From contig CM057000.1 of assembly GCA_029891345.1 (NCBI GenBank), forward strand, positions 125,711,338 through 125,775,337: 64,000 nucleotides of DNA, in the 5' to 3' direction. Positions 48,015-59,431 of the stretch are shown here, in pieces. Each line of letters begins with the position of its first letter. The first letter of the stretch is position 1. The notes below the pieces were generated by a model that saw only the letters and a program-made list of their open reading frames with translations, was not told the DNA's origin and did not search any database. Position numbers and translations under genes: made by a program. The DNA comes from Dryococelus australis. Its lineage: Eukaryota > Arthropoda > Insecta > Phasmatodea > Phasmatidae.

Positions 48015-48480
48015 ATTATTTCATTTCCGATTTGAGCCATATTTTATTTGTGACTTGGCTAGGTTCTAGACTTACTTAATGTAATGTTAACTTCGGATTT
48101 TGGAGTTCGATACTCGGTCAGGGCATGTAGTATTATTTAATTTCCAATTTTGACAATATTTTATTCGTGTTTTGGGTAGGTGCTAGGGGTGATTAATGTA
48201 ATGTTGATTTCGGATTTTGGAGTTCGATCCTTGGTCAGTGCACGTAATATTATTTCATTTCCGATTTTAACCAAATTATATATATGACTTGGGTAGGTGC
48301 TAGAATTACTTAATATAATGTTAATATTGGATTATCGATTTCGAGTCTTGGTCAGAACACCTAATATTATTTTCTTTCCGAATTTAACATAGACTTAGTG
48401 TTGATTTGTATCCCTGCTTATAGTAATTAATGTAATGATTTTTTTTTATTTCCGAGATTGATTCCCAGGGGACTAACTTA
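48015..48480. repeat. 117-bp tandem repeat, left side only
   Basis: Units of 117 bp start at ATTATTTCATTTCC positions 48,015, 48,132, 48,249 and 48,366, the last partial. Other shared phrases are ATTTGTGACTTGG(C/G)TAGGT, TTAATGTAATGTTAA and TTTTGGAGTTCGAT. The array has no counterpart in the right arm. Confidence 0.85.
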
Positions 48481-49149
48481 ATAGTTTAAAAAAAAATTCT
48501 GCAAAATGCAGTCTTAAGCGTTAACTTACGATCACTATCTATCACATTACCTGATCTGTGTTTACTGCTCAACTAAATGTTATATATTCAATGTCAACTG
48601 TCTAAGGCCGAGAATGGTGGCGGGGAATGCAGTTATATGATGTAATTGTGTAATTAACATAGTCGTGAAAATCCATGATTGCATAAACATGCAATGAATA
48701 TTTACTAGGTATGCACATACACACATGAATAACTTAGAACTAAACATTCACCAAAGTAGTATATACTCTCAGCACAACAGCCAAACTTCAACTGTCATAT
48801 AACTTAACATTTGTTTCAGAAATTTTGCAATTAGTATCATTTTTTTTAATTATTAGGTGTGGAAGGTATTACCCTTACACTATGCTAGCATTCACTATAC
48901 ACACTTATCAAATATGCACATTATATGTAGAGAGACATATGTCCTCTCCCAAGGAATAACAGCTCAAAACTAAAACCTTACTGTAAACATATTGTCCATA
49001 GGATATTTTCAAGCGAAAACAGTTCCTGCTTTATTCCTATCAGCTCAACGTACCTTAACAGGAAAAAAAAAATCGTGTATGCGATTTCAACATCTACCAA
49101 CAACCACATACAGGATATTCCAATGAATTACTCTGATAAACCAATAATA
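48481..49149. other. Fold-back element, left side, no counterpart
   Basis: AT-rich, non-coding, no repeat was recognised. Confidence 0.4.
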
Positions 49150-50051
49150 GAGAAACACACACACATCAATTCCAACAACAAACAAGACTGCAAGGTCAAA
49201 CACACATAAAGTCCTTTTATAAGCATACTAACTCATAATTTCCCATATACCAAAGCTACAAACATCAAATTCATAACTTAGACATCGTATCCGTTATCCA
49301 AAAATGGTAAAGTCATTTAGACATTAAGCCTTTTCTAACAAGGTCAATTATGCCTTAATTACTTTTATAAGCATACTAACTCATAATTTCCCATGTGCCA
49401 AAGCGACAGGAAACAATTCATAACTCACACGCACACACACAAAATAAACCCTAAAATATTCCAATTGGCAAACCCGCTCCACCCATGAATTGCTCCTAAT
49501 GGACAAAATAAACCCAGATCAACACAAAATTCACCCAAAACAAACAAATTATATTCCAAAACACACGCACACAACTCATTTGCACATATCACACCTGGCA
49601 ACTGCAAAACCCCATACCATCAAACTTTACAACACTACTAAATATTGACAACTTTATCAACATATCATACAACTCAAATGAACAAAACATACAACAAAGT
49701 CACAATCATATTATGAAACCACTTCACACTATATTACTATAAATAACACTCAACCTGCAAAACCCCTAACATAAATCTTCACAGGCAAAACTAAATACTT
49801 AACAACTAAATAATACAAATATCATACAACACAAATGAACAAATCTCCATAATCTGTCTTCCAATACACATTATCACACATATTTATTCTAAAGAACGAT
49901 GATATACGAAAGGAAAAGCCTTACAAAGATTACGTTTATCTATTTTAATATATAACATCAATTATAACCAAATTAAGATCCAAATAAAACACTCATCGCA
50001 CTCAAATCGTGCTATCCCATACTACATATAGCAATCAAAACATGTTTATTA
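49150..50051. repeat. Fold-back element, left inner arm
   Basis: Reverse complement of 51,863-52,605. From 49,431 to 50,051 (621 bp) I found no difference and no indel when comparing with 51,863-52,483. Outside this, differences appear at once (ACTCACACGCAC versus ACTCACGCAC, AGCGACAGGAAAC versus AGTTACAGGAAAT). The 60-codon open frame here and its twin at 52,307 are simply this duplication. Confidence 0.95.
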
Positions 50052-51862
50052 TGCGATGCTCTTATCCCAAGGCCATGGCAAAGGGGCATAACACTGCCCG
50101 AAATTCAAGCAGAACAACTATAATTATGAAAACTTTCTCAATTCAATTCTAACATAGGAATTTACAATATAAAATGTTCTCTACTAAATAGAATATCATG
50201 TGTGTATGTATAGATAAGGGTTAGCAGAATGTTCGAACCTATGTTATTCCCAATAAAGGTATTGGTCGGCGCAGGGTATCCGACTAAGATATAAACATTG
50301 TTTATTTATTGTATGTGAACTTTATATGGTTATAGTTTTTTAAAGAGGTTTGTATAGATGTTTTTTGTAAAGTAATGTAATTGTAACTCTTATTGTTCTA
50401 TTTAATTATCATTGAATGGTTTTTGAACGTGATATTTTCTTCCTTGTATGTTACTATGTTCAAGAAAAGTGTAAATGGAGTGAAGCTGGTTTACCAATTG
50501 CTATATTTTTAGTTCTTTGCATGTGTGTGTGAGTGTTATTCTGCGATGACGTTTGACTGATGGAGTTCTGTGTGGGTGAGTATATGTGGTACTTTGTTGT
50601 CGATGAGCTGTGATAGAATGGTGTAGAGAGATGATGAATGCTGTATGGGAGTTGAATATAGAGTGAGATAGTTGATGGAAAGGCATATTGTTTAGGTGTT
50701 TGTTATGTAGTGTGTTGCCAGCTGTCATGTATAAGTTATGCATAATATCAAACATATGTTAATCGGATTTTAGTTTTGTTGATAGTAATACGTATACTTA
50801 GAGTGAAAATAATCATGATTGTTACTCAATATGTAAATACTAGTATAAAAAAGTGAGTTTTACGTGCAATGAAGCAATGAGTATGTTCTCGTACCTATAG
50901 TTGTATTCCTTTCTTGTTTGTTGTTTTTTGTCTCTCGATAGGTATTTGGTTTCATCTCATTACTTTCTTACAACTTGCAGTTGGATATTCATTACACCAA
51001 TACTTTGGTTAATTTACTTGATACGCGATTAAAAGAAATATCTACTTACCTTGTATGATTCTTGAATCGCTATCTATATACTACTTATATGTAGATATTC
51101 TCGTTACATATATATTTTTGTTATGCGAATATACATATTTTACTCTTGATAATTGATCAAGTGTGTGCTCAATTCTCCGATGTAAGCCTAACCTATCATG
51201 ATCAATACAATTTTTTATAGTTTCTCAAAATGTTACGCTGCATAGATAACAATTAGAAATGTTGTTCTTCGGAAGTTAGCGAGAATTTGTTAGCCATTCA
51301 CAAAACTGTCTTCCTAGAATAATTAAAAAATATTTAAATGTTTTGGGCTATGAGGGTGATATGTTAGGTAATGCATTGACTTGCATTATGTGAAGATGTT
51401 GTTTGTTGCATAATGAGTACTTAATTTATGTGTTATTACACTATATTAATTTGGCAAGTCTTTGACTTAATTATATATAAAAATAACGATAATTTTAAAA
51501 GAATTATTTAATATTTCATGTATCAGATGAGTGTGTTTAAAGAAATATCGCACATAGCCATTCATATATACATATTTACCTCATTGGGATTTGAAACAAA
51601 GAATGTGTTAGTATAACTATACATACCTGCATTTAGTTTGAAGTATTGACTAAATTAGTATGTATGCTTGATTTTTATGCTTTTCGCAGTAGATAAATAT
51701 TGTTACATGTAAACAAAAACTAAGCATCTTGTGAGATGAAAGAAGGTTTAATTGTGTAAATACTTGTTATGCATATAAGATCAAAGTATTCTAGAAGGAT
51801 CGAATCAACTGATAAAAAGAGCAGATCTTAAAAAAACATTCTTTGACTATGGAGTTTTTATG
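50052..51862. other. Fold-back element, unique loop
   Basis: 1,811 bp of AT-rich DNA between identical inverted arms. The longest open frame (50,501-50,755 minus, 84 codons, His/Thr-rich) has no domain. I see no transposase, RNA gene or splice-supported exon. This is where an autonomous relative would be expected to carry its transposase. Confidence 0.6.
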
Positions 51863-52605
51863 TAATAAACATGTTTTGATTGCTATATGTAGTATGGGAT
51901 AGCACGATTTGAGTGCGATGAGTGTTTTATTTGGATCTTAATTTGGTTATAATTGATGTTATATATTAAAATAGATAAACGTAATCTTTGTAAGGCTTTT
52001 CCTTTCGTATATCATCGTTCTTTAGAATAAATATGTGTGATAATGTGTATTGGAAGACAGATTATGGAGATTTGTTCATTTGTGTTGTATGATATTTGTA
52101 TTATTTAGTTGTTAAGTATTTAGTTTTGCCTGTGAAGATTTATGTTAGGGGTTTTGCAGGTTGAGTGTTATTTATAGTAATATAGTGTGAAGTGGTTTCA
52201 TAATATGATTGTGACTTTGTTGTATGTTTTGTTCATTTGAGTTGTATGATATGTTGATAAAGTTGTCAATATTTAGTAGTGTTGTAAAGTTTGATGGTAT
52301 GGGGTTTTGCAGTTGCCAGGTGTGATATGTGCAAATGAGTTGTGTGCGTGTGTTTTGGAATATAATTTGTTTGTTTTGGGTGAATTTTGTGTTGATCTGG
52401 GTTTATTTTGTCCATTAGGAGCAATTCATGGGTGGAGCGGGTTTGCCAATTGGAATATTTTAGGGTTTATTTTGTGTGTGTGCGTGAGTTATGAATTATT
52501 TCCTGTAACTTTGGTATATGGGAAATTATGAGTTAGTATGCTTATAAAAGGGTTTAATGTGTGTTTGACCTTGTAGTCTTGTTTGTTGTTGGGGTTGATG
52601 TATGT
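51863..52605. repeat. Fold-back element, right inner arm
   Basis: Inverted copy of 49,150-50,051. It continues to about 52,820 with 147-bp-type phrases (GGTATATGGGAAATTATGAG occurs at 52,513, 52,633 and 52,780), so the repeat unit is also present on this side but not as a long array. Confidence 0.95.
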
Positions 52606-53043
52606 ATTATGAATTTGATGACTGTAGATTTGGTATATGGGAAATTATGAGTTAGTATGCTTATAAAAGGATTTAAGTTATAATTGACCATGTTAGAAAG
52701 GGCTTAATGTCTAAATGACTTTACCATTGTTGGATAACGGATACAATGTCTAAGTTATGAATATGATGTTTGTAGCTTTGGTATATGGGAAATTATGAGC
52801 TGGCTGCTATGCTTATAAAAGGTTTTTTTTTTACCTAGTATTTAAGATTGTTGTTTAATGAAACATCCTGTATATACATTATATCTCAATGATAACATAC
52901 ATATATAATAACACAACAAATACATATCAAAGATTATAAACCAATTCTACACAACCTAATATTCTCATATTAACACAAGTACCAGTTAACTTATACAAAT
53001 AAATTTGCTCAGCAACATTAAATTTGATTTTCTTTCTAGAATA

Positions 53044-53450
53044 TTAAACAGGATTTCCAAATGAACCTATAATATCAGTACTACTACTAACACCTTCATT
53101 AACTGGGAACGTTTTCCAAAAAATTATATCTCGAGGATCTAATTCACGAACGTCTTTTGGTTTTGGGTTTTTAGAATTATTTGCTCGCCTGAATAATCAG
53201 AACTCTAAGAAACCAGGGCCAACTTTTGCAGTAATTCCTTGTAGTGCAAATCTAAATAACTATGACAATAATATATAGCTTTCTTCAATGTCCACAACAC
53301 GTACAGTCCACTCAGTATCATCTTTGTTAATGTCTTTTTCAATGGCATGAATATTACGAAACAACTACCTTGGAAGATATGAACTTCCACCTCTATGAAA
53401 CCTGTTAACGAATATCTTGACCAGGAAAGACGAAATTGTAGAATTCTCTG
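53044..53450 (-). pseudogene. Captured gene fragment, function unknown
   Basis: On the minus strand one frame reads DDTEWTVRVVDIEESYILLS, a stop, LFRFALQGITAKVGPGFLEF, a stop, then KPKDVRELDPRDIIFWKTFP and on to a TAA at 53,044. About 110 codons carry protein-like composition with only TAG, TAG and TGA interruptions, each followed by Leu-Phe-Arg. Upstream, TTCTTTTTTTCAG resembles a splice acceptor, so this may be an exon picked up by the element. I do not recognise the protein. It has no counterpart in the left arm. Confidence 0.5.
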
Positions 53451-53679
53451 AAAAAAAGAAGAAAACTAAATTACAACCACAATGCACCGCAAGGGTGTAT
53501 TGTCCCTAAAATCCTCCTAAAGGGGGATAAATATTCACTATCAACAGTCACAGTAAGTATGCAGCAAGTATTTTTGGATGAATCAATGTAGTAAGCAATA
53601 AGTATTTTTGCATGCGCCACTTGGCTACGCTGGGACTCACTATACCTCGGTTTGAGCAGAGTGGCGCTCGCCCTCCGGG

Positions 53680-54598
53680 GAAGGGGTGGATCAGATTGTG
53701 GAACATATTGTAGAGCTGTCTGCGGATCTGTATGCAGAGCTAAGTGCGGAGCTAACTGCGGATAGGTCTGCGGAGCTAAGTGCGGAGCTGTCTGCGGAGC
53801 TAAGTGCGGACCAATCACAGTACAGGATTAGCTCCACAATTGTGGAGCGATTGTGGAGCAGATTTTGGTGCAAAGTGAATTGGGATGTGCAGCGATTCCG
53901 GCCGTAGGTTAATATTAAAGGACTACGATTGAGCAAAGGGAAGTAAAACGCTCTGTAGGTGAAGGGGTAAATCAGATTGTGGAGCAGATTGTGGAGTGAA
54001 TGTGGAGCAGATTGCGGAGCTAAGTGTGGACTAATCACACCACAGGAATAGCTCCACAATGGTGGAGCGATTGTGGAGCAGATTGTGGAGCAAGGTGAAT
54101 TGGTATCCGCAGAGATTTCGGCCCTAGGTTAATCTTATGGGACTACGTCCCCCATTCCTATGTCATTCTAAAAGTGAAGTGAAACCCCTGTAGGTGAAGG
54201 GTAGAGCAGATTGCGGAGCAGTGCGGAGCTAAGTGAAGTGAAGTCCCCCTTACCCCAGGTTAATCTTATGGGACTACAGTGAAGTAAAACCCCCGTAGGT
54301 GCTAGTTGAGGTGTTGGGTTCGTTGCTATGTGAGGTGCTATGTGAGGTGTTGGATTCGTTGCTTTGTGAGGTGCTAGTTAAGGTGCTAATCGAGGTGTTG
54401 AGTGAGGTGCTAGTTGAGGCGCTAATTGAGGTGTTGAGTGAGGTATTAGTTGAGGTGTTAGTTGAGGTGTTGAATGAGGTGCTAAGTGGTCCAGCTTTTC
54501 CAGCAATTGACGTGCTATGTTAATCTTATGGGATTATGTCTGCAAGGTCAAGGTCAAGTTAAAAAAAAGTGAAGTGAAACCATCCAGTCGCTCCTACT
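53680..54598. repeat. Fold-back element, right outer arm
   Basis: Three modules in tandem (from 53,680, about 53,956 and about 54,190), each made of GAAGGGGT(G/A)GATCAGATTG-type starts, GCGGAGCTAAGT units and an end module GTTAATCTTATGGGACTAC. Then come GAGGTGCTAGTT units (54,300-54,490) and the tip TGCAAGGTCAAGGTCAAG. Mirror image of the left outer arm, but with more module copies and clearly lower identity than the inner arms. Confidence 0.85.
53686..53907 (+). other. Open frame with AELS repeats, right arm
   Basis: Seventy-three codons, beginning MDQIVEHIVELSADLYAEL. It mirrors 46,655-46,876 on the opposite strand. N- and C-terminal ends are conserved between the two (DQIVE, ISSTI, ERLW, QRF), yet this can be explained by arm homology. 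Confidence 0.3.
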
Positions 54599-55488
54599 GA
54601 AGTACGATTATGTCTAAACTTCGTAACATACTAATGGCATACGTATTTATCTAGCTGCAATAAAGTAAAATAAGGACTTATGTAAGAGCGGTGGAAGTAC
54701 AACAGTATTTCTAGTTTAATTTCAACTCCAATAAGTAGGACTGCAGAACATTTCTCCGGTAACATTATTTTCAAAGTTAATCTATAGAACTTTTCCACCG
54801 CCATAAAATTATTAATTAGGTTCGATATGTTCTATAACAATGTCTAATTTCTGAGTCGTGTAAGTTTACGGGGTAGATTTAGAATGAATAAAAGCTATAA
54901 TCATTTATTTGCTTACAAGTAATTAATGTTTACAAAATGTGTTTCAGATAGTAGAAATATCGTTATCGTCTCTCCTAAATAAAACTGGCATAAAATAGAG
55001 TTTTAATACGTAAGAAGGTATTGTAGGAATTTGTCACGTTTTACAAAAAAACTAAGAAAAAGAAAAACGTAGCAGCTTGTGTTGCCTATGAGTGATTATA
55101 TAAGAGACGTCAAATATTCTTTAAATGTTTTCTGATTATTATTATATGAAGTAAAAGTTATATTCATAGTGAGCGATTATACACCTTTTGGCTCTGAGAA
55201 TTAAATTACTGGATGTTTTAAAAATATTTGCTTACGAAAGGCAGTTTCCACTTCGGTTGTCGAGTGCAAACTACTTAACGGGGGAGAGTTGGTTTGTAAC
55301 GAAATAAAATAAATGTTAAATAAGGAAAATTCATTGTTTGAGTTTTATTTTTACAGGCAACGACAGATTCAATTTCTCTGCTGCAATTGAACTAATGTTA
55401 TAATGAATTGAAGGAAAAAATGTGTAAACAGACATAAGGTATGGAGAGAAATAAAATATTAATTTGAATATAACACGTAGGAAATTAA
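54599..55488. other. Unassigned DNA
   Basis: AT-rich, nothing was recognised. Confidence 0.45.
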
Positions 55489-55953
55489 GAATGTCACAAT
55501 AAGTTATTTAGTTTTCATTCTCTACACATTTTAACCAGCTAACTTACATGACAAGTGCGAACATTCAATACACATTCTGTTATATGCCTTTCCTAGGAAA
55601 AATGTGTCGTATATCTCCTTAAAAACGTTTAAACCACCGAACTGAATGTCACAATAAGTTATTTAGTTTTCATTCTCTACACATTTTAACCAGCTAACTT
55701 ACATGACCAGTGCGAACATTCAATACACATTCTGTTATATGCCTTTCCTAGGAAAAATGTGTTGTATATCTCCTTAATAACATTTAAACCACCGAACTGA
55801 ATGTCACAATAAGTTATTTAGTTTTCATTCTCTACACATTTTAACCAGCTAACTTACATGACCAGTGCGAACATTCAATACACATTCTGTTGTATGCCTT
55901 TCCTAGGAAAAATGTGTTGTATATCTCCTTAATAACGTTTAAACCACCAAACT
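55489..55953. repeat. 155-bp tandem triplication
   Basis: Three consecutive 155-bp units starting at GAATGTCACAATAAGTTATT (55,489, 55,644, 55,799). They differ at only a few positions (GACAAGTGCG/GACCAGTGCG, TGTCGTAT/TGTTGTAT), which suggests recent amplification. Non-coding. Confidence 0.95.
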
Positions 55954-58653
55954 GAATGTAGAATTTTATTGTAGTGTTACGATGCCGTTAACAGTTGTCA
56001 CGATAAAATATTTCACAAAAACATGCCTCCTGTTTTAACTAAACTTCAAATTAATAAGTTCTGATTGCGTTAGCGCGATGTCAATTCCAAAGCTGAGAAT
56101 CAATCAGCCATCAACTACGCAGTGATAAATGCGTGTTCGAACATTGTAGGGATTTGCCATTAAAGCTGCCAAAACCTCTTACGTTGAATTCGTGGTTGGA
56201 GTACTGTTTACTTGACAATGATATTAACAATTCAGTACACTTCGCCAAATCGAGTTCCAATAAAACTCGAATAGAGTAAGGAAATGCTAAGTAATTTTCG
56301 TTTTAAAACATGAGCCAGCTGGGAAAGCATATGTAAGGAAAACACCTCACTGTCTGATTATACTGGAAAATTTGCGACTTGCTGGTTACAACACGGGTAA
56401 AATGCGAAAATTAGTCAGCCTCGGGAATAGCCAACGTAAGATAACACTTGCTGTATAGAGTTATTGCAATTAATTACATAGTGGTATTTTGCAACCATTC
56501 TTCAACCAGCAGTATTGTTTGAATTACGTAATACCATATACATAAAGTATTTTCCAACACATATTTACCTAACAATTAAAAATATTTTATGGCATTCTTA
56601 ATTGCGTATAATATGGATGAAAACTATTTTTTCTCATATAAGTTTCGTAATACAATTTCCAATATAGGCGCTACAAATTTAAATATTATATGAAATCGTT
56701 ATTGCATTCTCTATTTCTAACTGTTGGTCCGTTTGCGATATCATATAAATAATTGGTTCTCATAGGAATTACTAACTAAATACATCGTGGATCAGAACAC
56801 ACAAGGAAACGCATTTGGTTATGCAAATTACTGTTGAGGAGAGATATAAGTAGAAGAAATTACTTGTAAAACCTTTTTTCAATTTTTTTTTTTTAACGGA
56901 GGCCATCACTTTAATAATATTACAAGTATTAACTTCTTCGTAATTCTGTCTTCAATTGCATTCTTTAAGAAATCAAAGTAGTTCTTACTCAACCCTTTAA
57001 GTAAAAACTTGAAACATTTACTTCTGCTCAGCAATAAGGGGTCCTTTGCGTGTTCGATAGTGACAATTGCTGCACAGTAAAAATTCGAATGTTTGCTGCC
57101 TATTTTATCGTATATCATTCAATAACCAGTGTGAAATAATGCAAAGTGCGCAGTTGTTTGAATGAGAATTTGTGTGTTTGTGAGGTCCTGTATTACAAGA
57201 CACTGCAGGTAGTTTCAGTCAGTCGTTGTTTCATCATAATAGGAATCGTCTACGTCGTGCTTCGCTGGCAAGAAAATTATTTACGAATACATAATGGGAC
57301 GCGTGTTAGTATAAATTGATAGGTGCCTGGTTTTATACTAAGCAGGGCGCCATTTTTAACAAATGAGTTTGGAAAAATATGAATTTATTCTGTCTCGGCC
57401 TGCAATACCCGGCGCCACATGTAATTGTTGTATTTAGCTATCACTGTGCCAGCGTCTCACGGGGATGTATTAAAGAATAGTTTCAGTTTTCAAGTCGGGT
57501 GAACATGCATACAAACTTCTTTTGTTCACTACCAGAACTGGGTTAAGAAATGACCCACACACTGTGATATTCCATGCAATTTTGAACGTTAATGCCCAAA
57601 AACAAAACGTTCGCAGTACTTCACGTGTTATTGTAAACTACGCGCTGAAAATTATTCACCAATGCCAACTAAGACAGAATTCTAAATTTATTTATATTCG
57701 ATTATATACTTTTAAATCCTTCATGAGGTGCACAATGAAGTCATTCATTATCGCGATCTCATGGCGAGTAGCCAAAGACAGCGCTTAAGGTGGCCGCTTG
57801 GTTGAAGGAATTTTGCACGTCTGAGGCCTAAAAGGTGGGAGCGCTAGGGGCGACCGAGACATGCGCATAAACTCTCTCGTCGCCTCTATGCGCAAAGCAC
57901 TGAATTGGCGTGTAATCTTGCCGTCGATAACGCGCCTCTATGAGACTTTCACCCAAGACTCTGCCATTTTATGAAGCAATAATAAAAATAAAGGTTTGAT
58001 GCCCGTCCCTATTCCCTTTTTAAAGTTTTTTACTGGAATGTTCATACCTAAAGATGACCTTTAAAATACCCGTTTGAGTCATTTTCACTATCACAAAAAC
58101 ATGCTTTAGAGAGAAATGGAGGAACTGGAAAACGTGTTCAGACGCATAACTTTTCTTAAATGCTGTTCGTAAGCAGATCTTAGTCAGGCGCGTTGGACGG
58201 TTTTTCAATTAAACGATTTCTGCTGGAGCTCTGCACATCGGAGCTAACAAGTAGGGAAGCAATTTGATTAAATTCTCTTGTGCACGAGCGTTTAATTAAT
58301 TCAGGCTAGATTTTGTGACGAACACACCAATTCGAGGCATTAGAATTTCGCGTAGAACTTTCTTTTCTCCCACCAAACGTAAAGGTTTGTGCAAGCTTTC
58401 GTGGTCTTCTCATAGTGCATCAAGAAGACGTATTATTGTTTATATGTATATTAATATTGTCCGTTTGCAACAGTTCTGTTTTCCTTTCCCTTTCAAAGTA
58501 CAGCATTAGTTTATTTTGCACATTTGAACTACATAATTAAAATATGAAATAAAACATAGCAATGACTCTCGCAACAGTGGTAAGGGCAAAAACATTTTCC
58601 TCGCTTCTATTAAGTCAGCTTATTAAGTCAAATATATTCATTTTAAAACAATG
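55954..58653. other. Mostly unassigned, one candidate conserved block
   Basis: No gene or repeat was recognised. The part 57,340-57,480 (CCGGCGCCACATGTAATTGT and its surroundings) has the non-repetitive texture of conserved noncoding DNA. The open frame 57,522-57,788 has no domain. Confidence 0.35.
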
Positions 58654-58657
58654 ATAT

Positions 58658-59427
58658 TGTTACATGCCGACGACGCCTGAGGGGCGCATCTGAGTCCGTG
58701 AGGAATGGAGGTCTTAATGAAAAATAAAATAAACTAAATTTAATTTCAAATTTACTCACTTCACAATTATTTACAGCATTAAATTATCTGTCTCCATTTT
58801 TACTCTTTTCATTTGACAGTAACCGCAATATTCAAAGTCTATTTGATCTCTAATGAATGTCCTTCTTAATCGTCTCTGTTGGTTACAGTCAATTAACTCA
58901 TACTCATTACTAACACGTGCCGAGTCTATCTGTTGCCATCATTCATAATGTCTTTCACTCATGCATCTAATCCAATAGTCCAGAGCCTGCCAGCCGCACA
59001 CTTCACTGCTTGATACTCGCAGTCGCAGACTTCCCCTCCGCTGGTCGCTTCTCCCGGAACTCGGACACTCATTCATTCATTAACTCCAACCCAACTCCCC
59101 CGGCTCGGAATTCTGTCGCAATATTTATAGTGTTGGCCCTACCGTTTGGAAGGTTCAACACACCCCGAGTCGCACTGAGAGAACGAAGTCAGTAATATGC
59201 ACTTAATAAGAGGCTCATTGCGTCTTCGGTTTATCATGGATGATATTTGCTTGTGTATTAATATAATAAACGTAGTTATATTGAAATACTTTCGTAGCAT
59301 ACGCCTTATCAGTTATATATTTTCAAATATTTTTCTGATTCTACTGTACGCCTATAATGGAACGTAAGATCACGATCAGGCGGTAATGTAAATACGAAAG
59401 TCTTAATTTAATCCGTATGACGTAACA
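58658..59427 (-). mobile_element. Solo LTR, gypsy-like, 770 bp
   Basis: The block starts TGTTACATGCC and ends GACGTAACA, giving inverted ends TGTTAC/GTAACA, and is flanked by ATAT on both sides (58,654-58,657; 59,428-59,431). Read on the minus strand a TATA-like ACTATAAATATT (about 59,130) is followed by a GC-rich transcript start region and then AT-rich DNA with a terminal TTTCATTAAG, the usual U3-R-U5 direction. No internal coding region adjoins, so this is a recombination-derived solo LTR. A four-base ATAT duplication is typical of several Ty3/gypsy lineages in insects. Confidence 0.75.
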
Positions 59428-59431
59428 ATAT

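Larger units (their letters stand above)
46306..54598. mobile_element. 8.3-kb fold-back element
   Basis: The left end (AGTAGGTGCTGGATGGTTTC, then ACTTCACTTTTTTT) is matched in reverse complement at the right end, including the inner motif TTGACCTTGACCTTGCAG and TAAGATTAACCT. Outer arms are about 46,306-46,900 and 53,680-54,598; inner arms are 49,150-50,051 and 51,863-52,605; the unique loop is 50,052-51,862. Between outer and inner arms the two sides differ (left 2.2 kb of 147- and 117-bp repeats, right 0.85 kb with a gene fragment). Arms made of tandem subrepeats are the hallmark of Foldback/Galileo-type elements. No transposase and no target duplication are visible, so it is non-autonomous or decayed. 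The family is inferred. Confidence 0.85.

Noticed and set aside
49425-52531. Pair of identical 60-codon frames as a conserved gene family
   Set aside because: They are the two inner arms of the inverted repeat. The identity extends equally through non-coding flanks.
46306-54598. Maverick/Polinton
   Set aside because: The ends AGT...ACT would fit, but there is no 6-bp target duplication and no polymerase, integrase or capsid gene, and the arms are made of tandem modules.
46306-54598. Read-chimera artefact producing a false palindrome
   Set aside because: The arms diverge outward and contain different inserts, and the loop is 1.8 kb of unique sequence; an artefact would give uniform identity. 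Raw reads should still be inspected.
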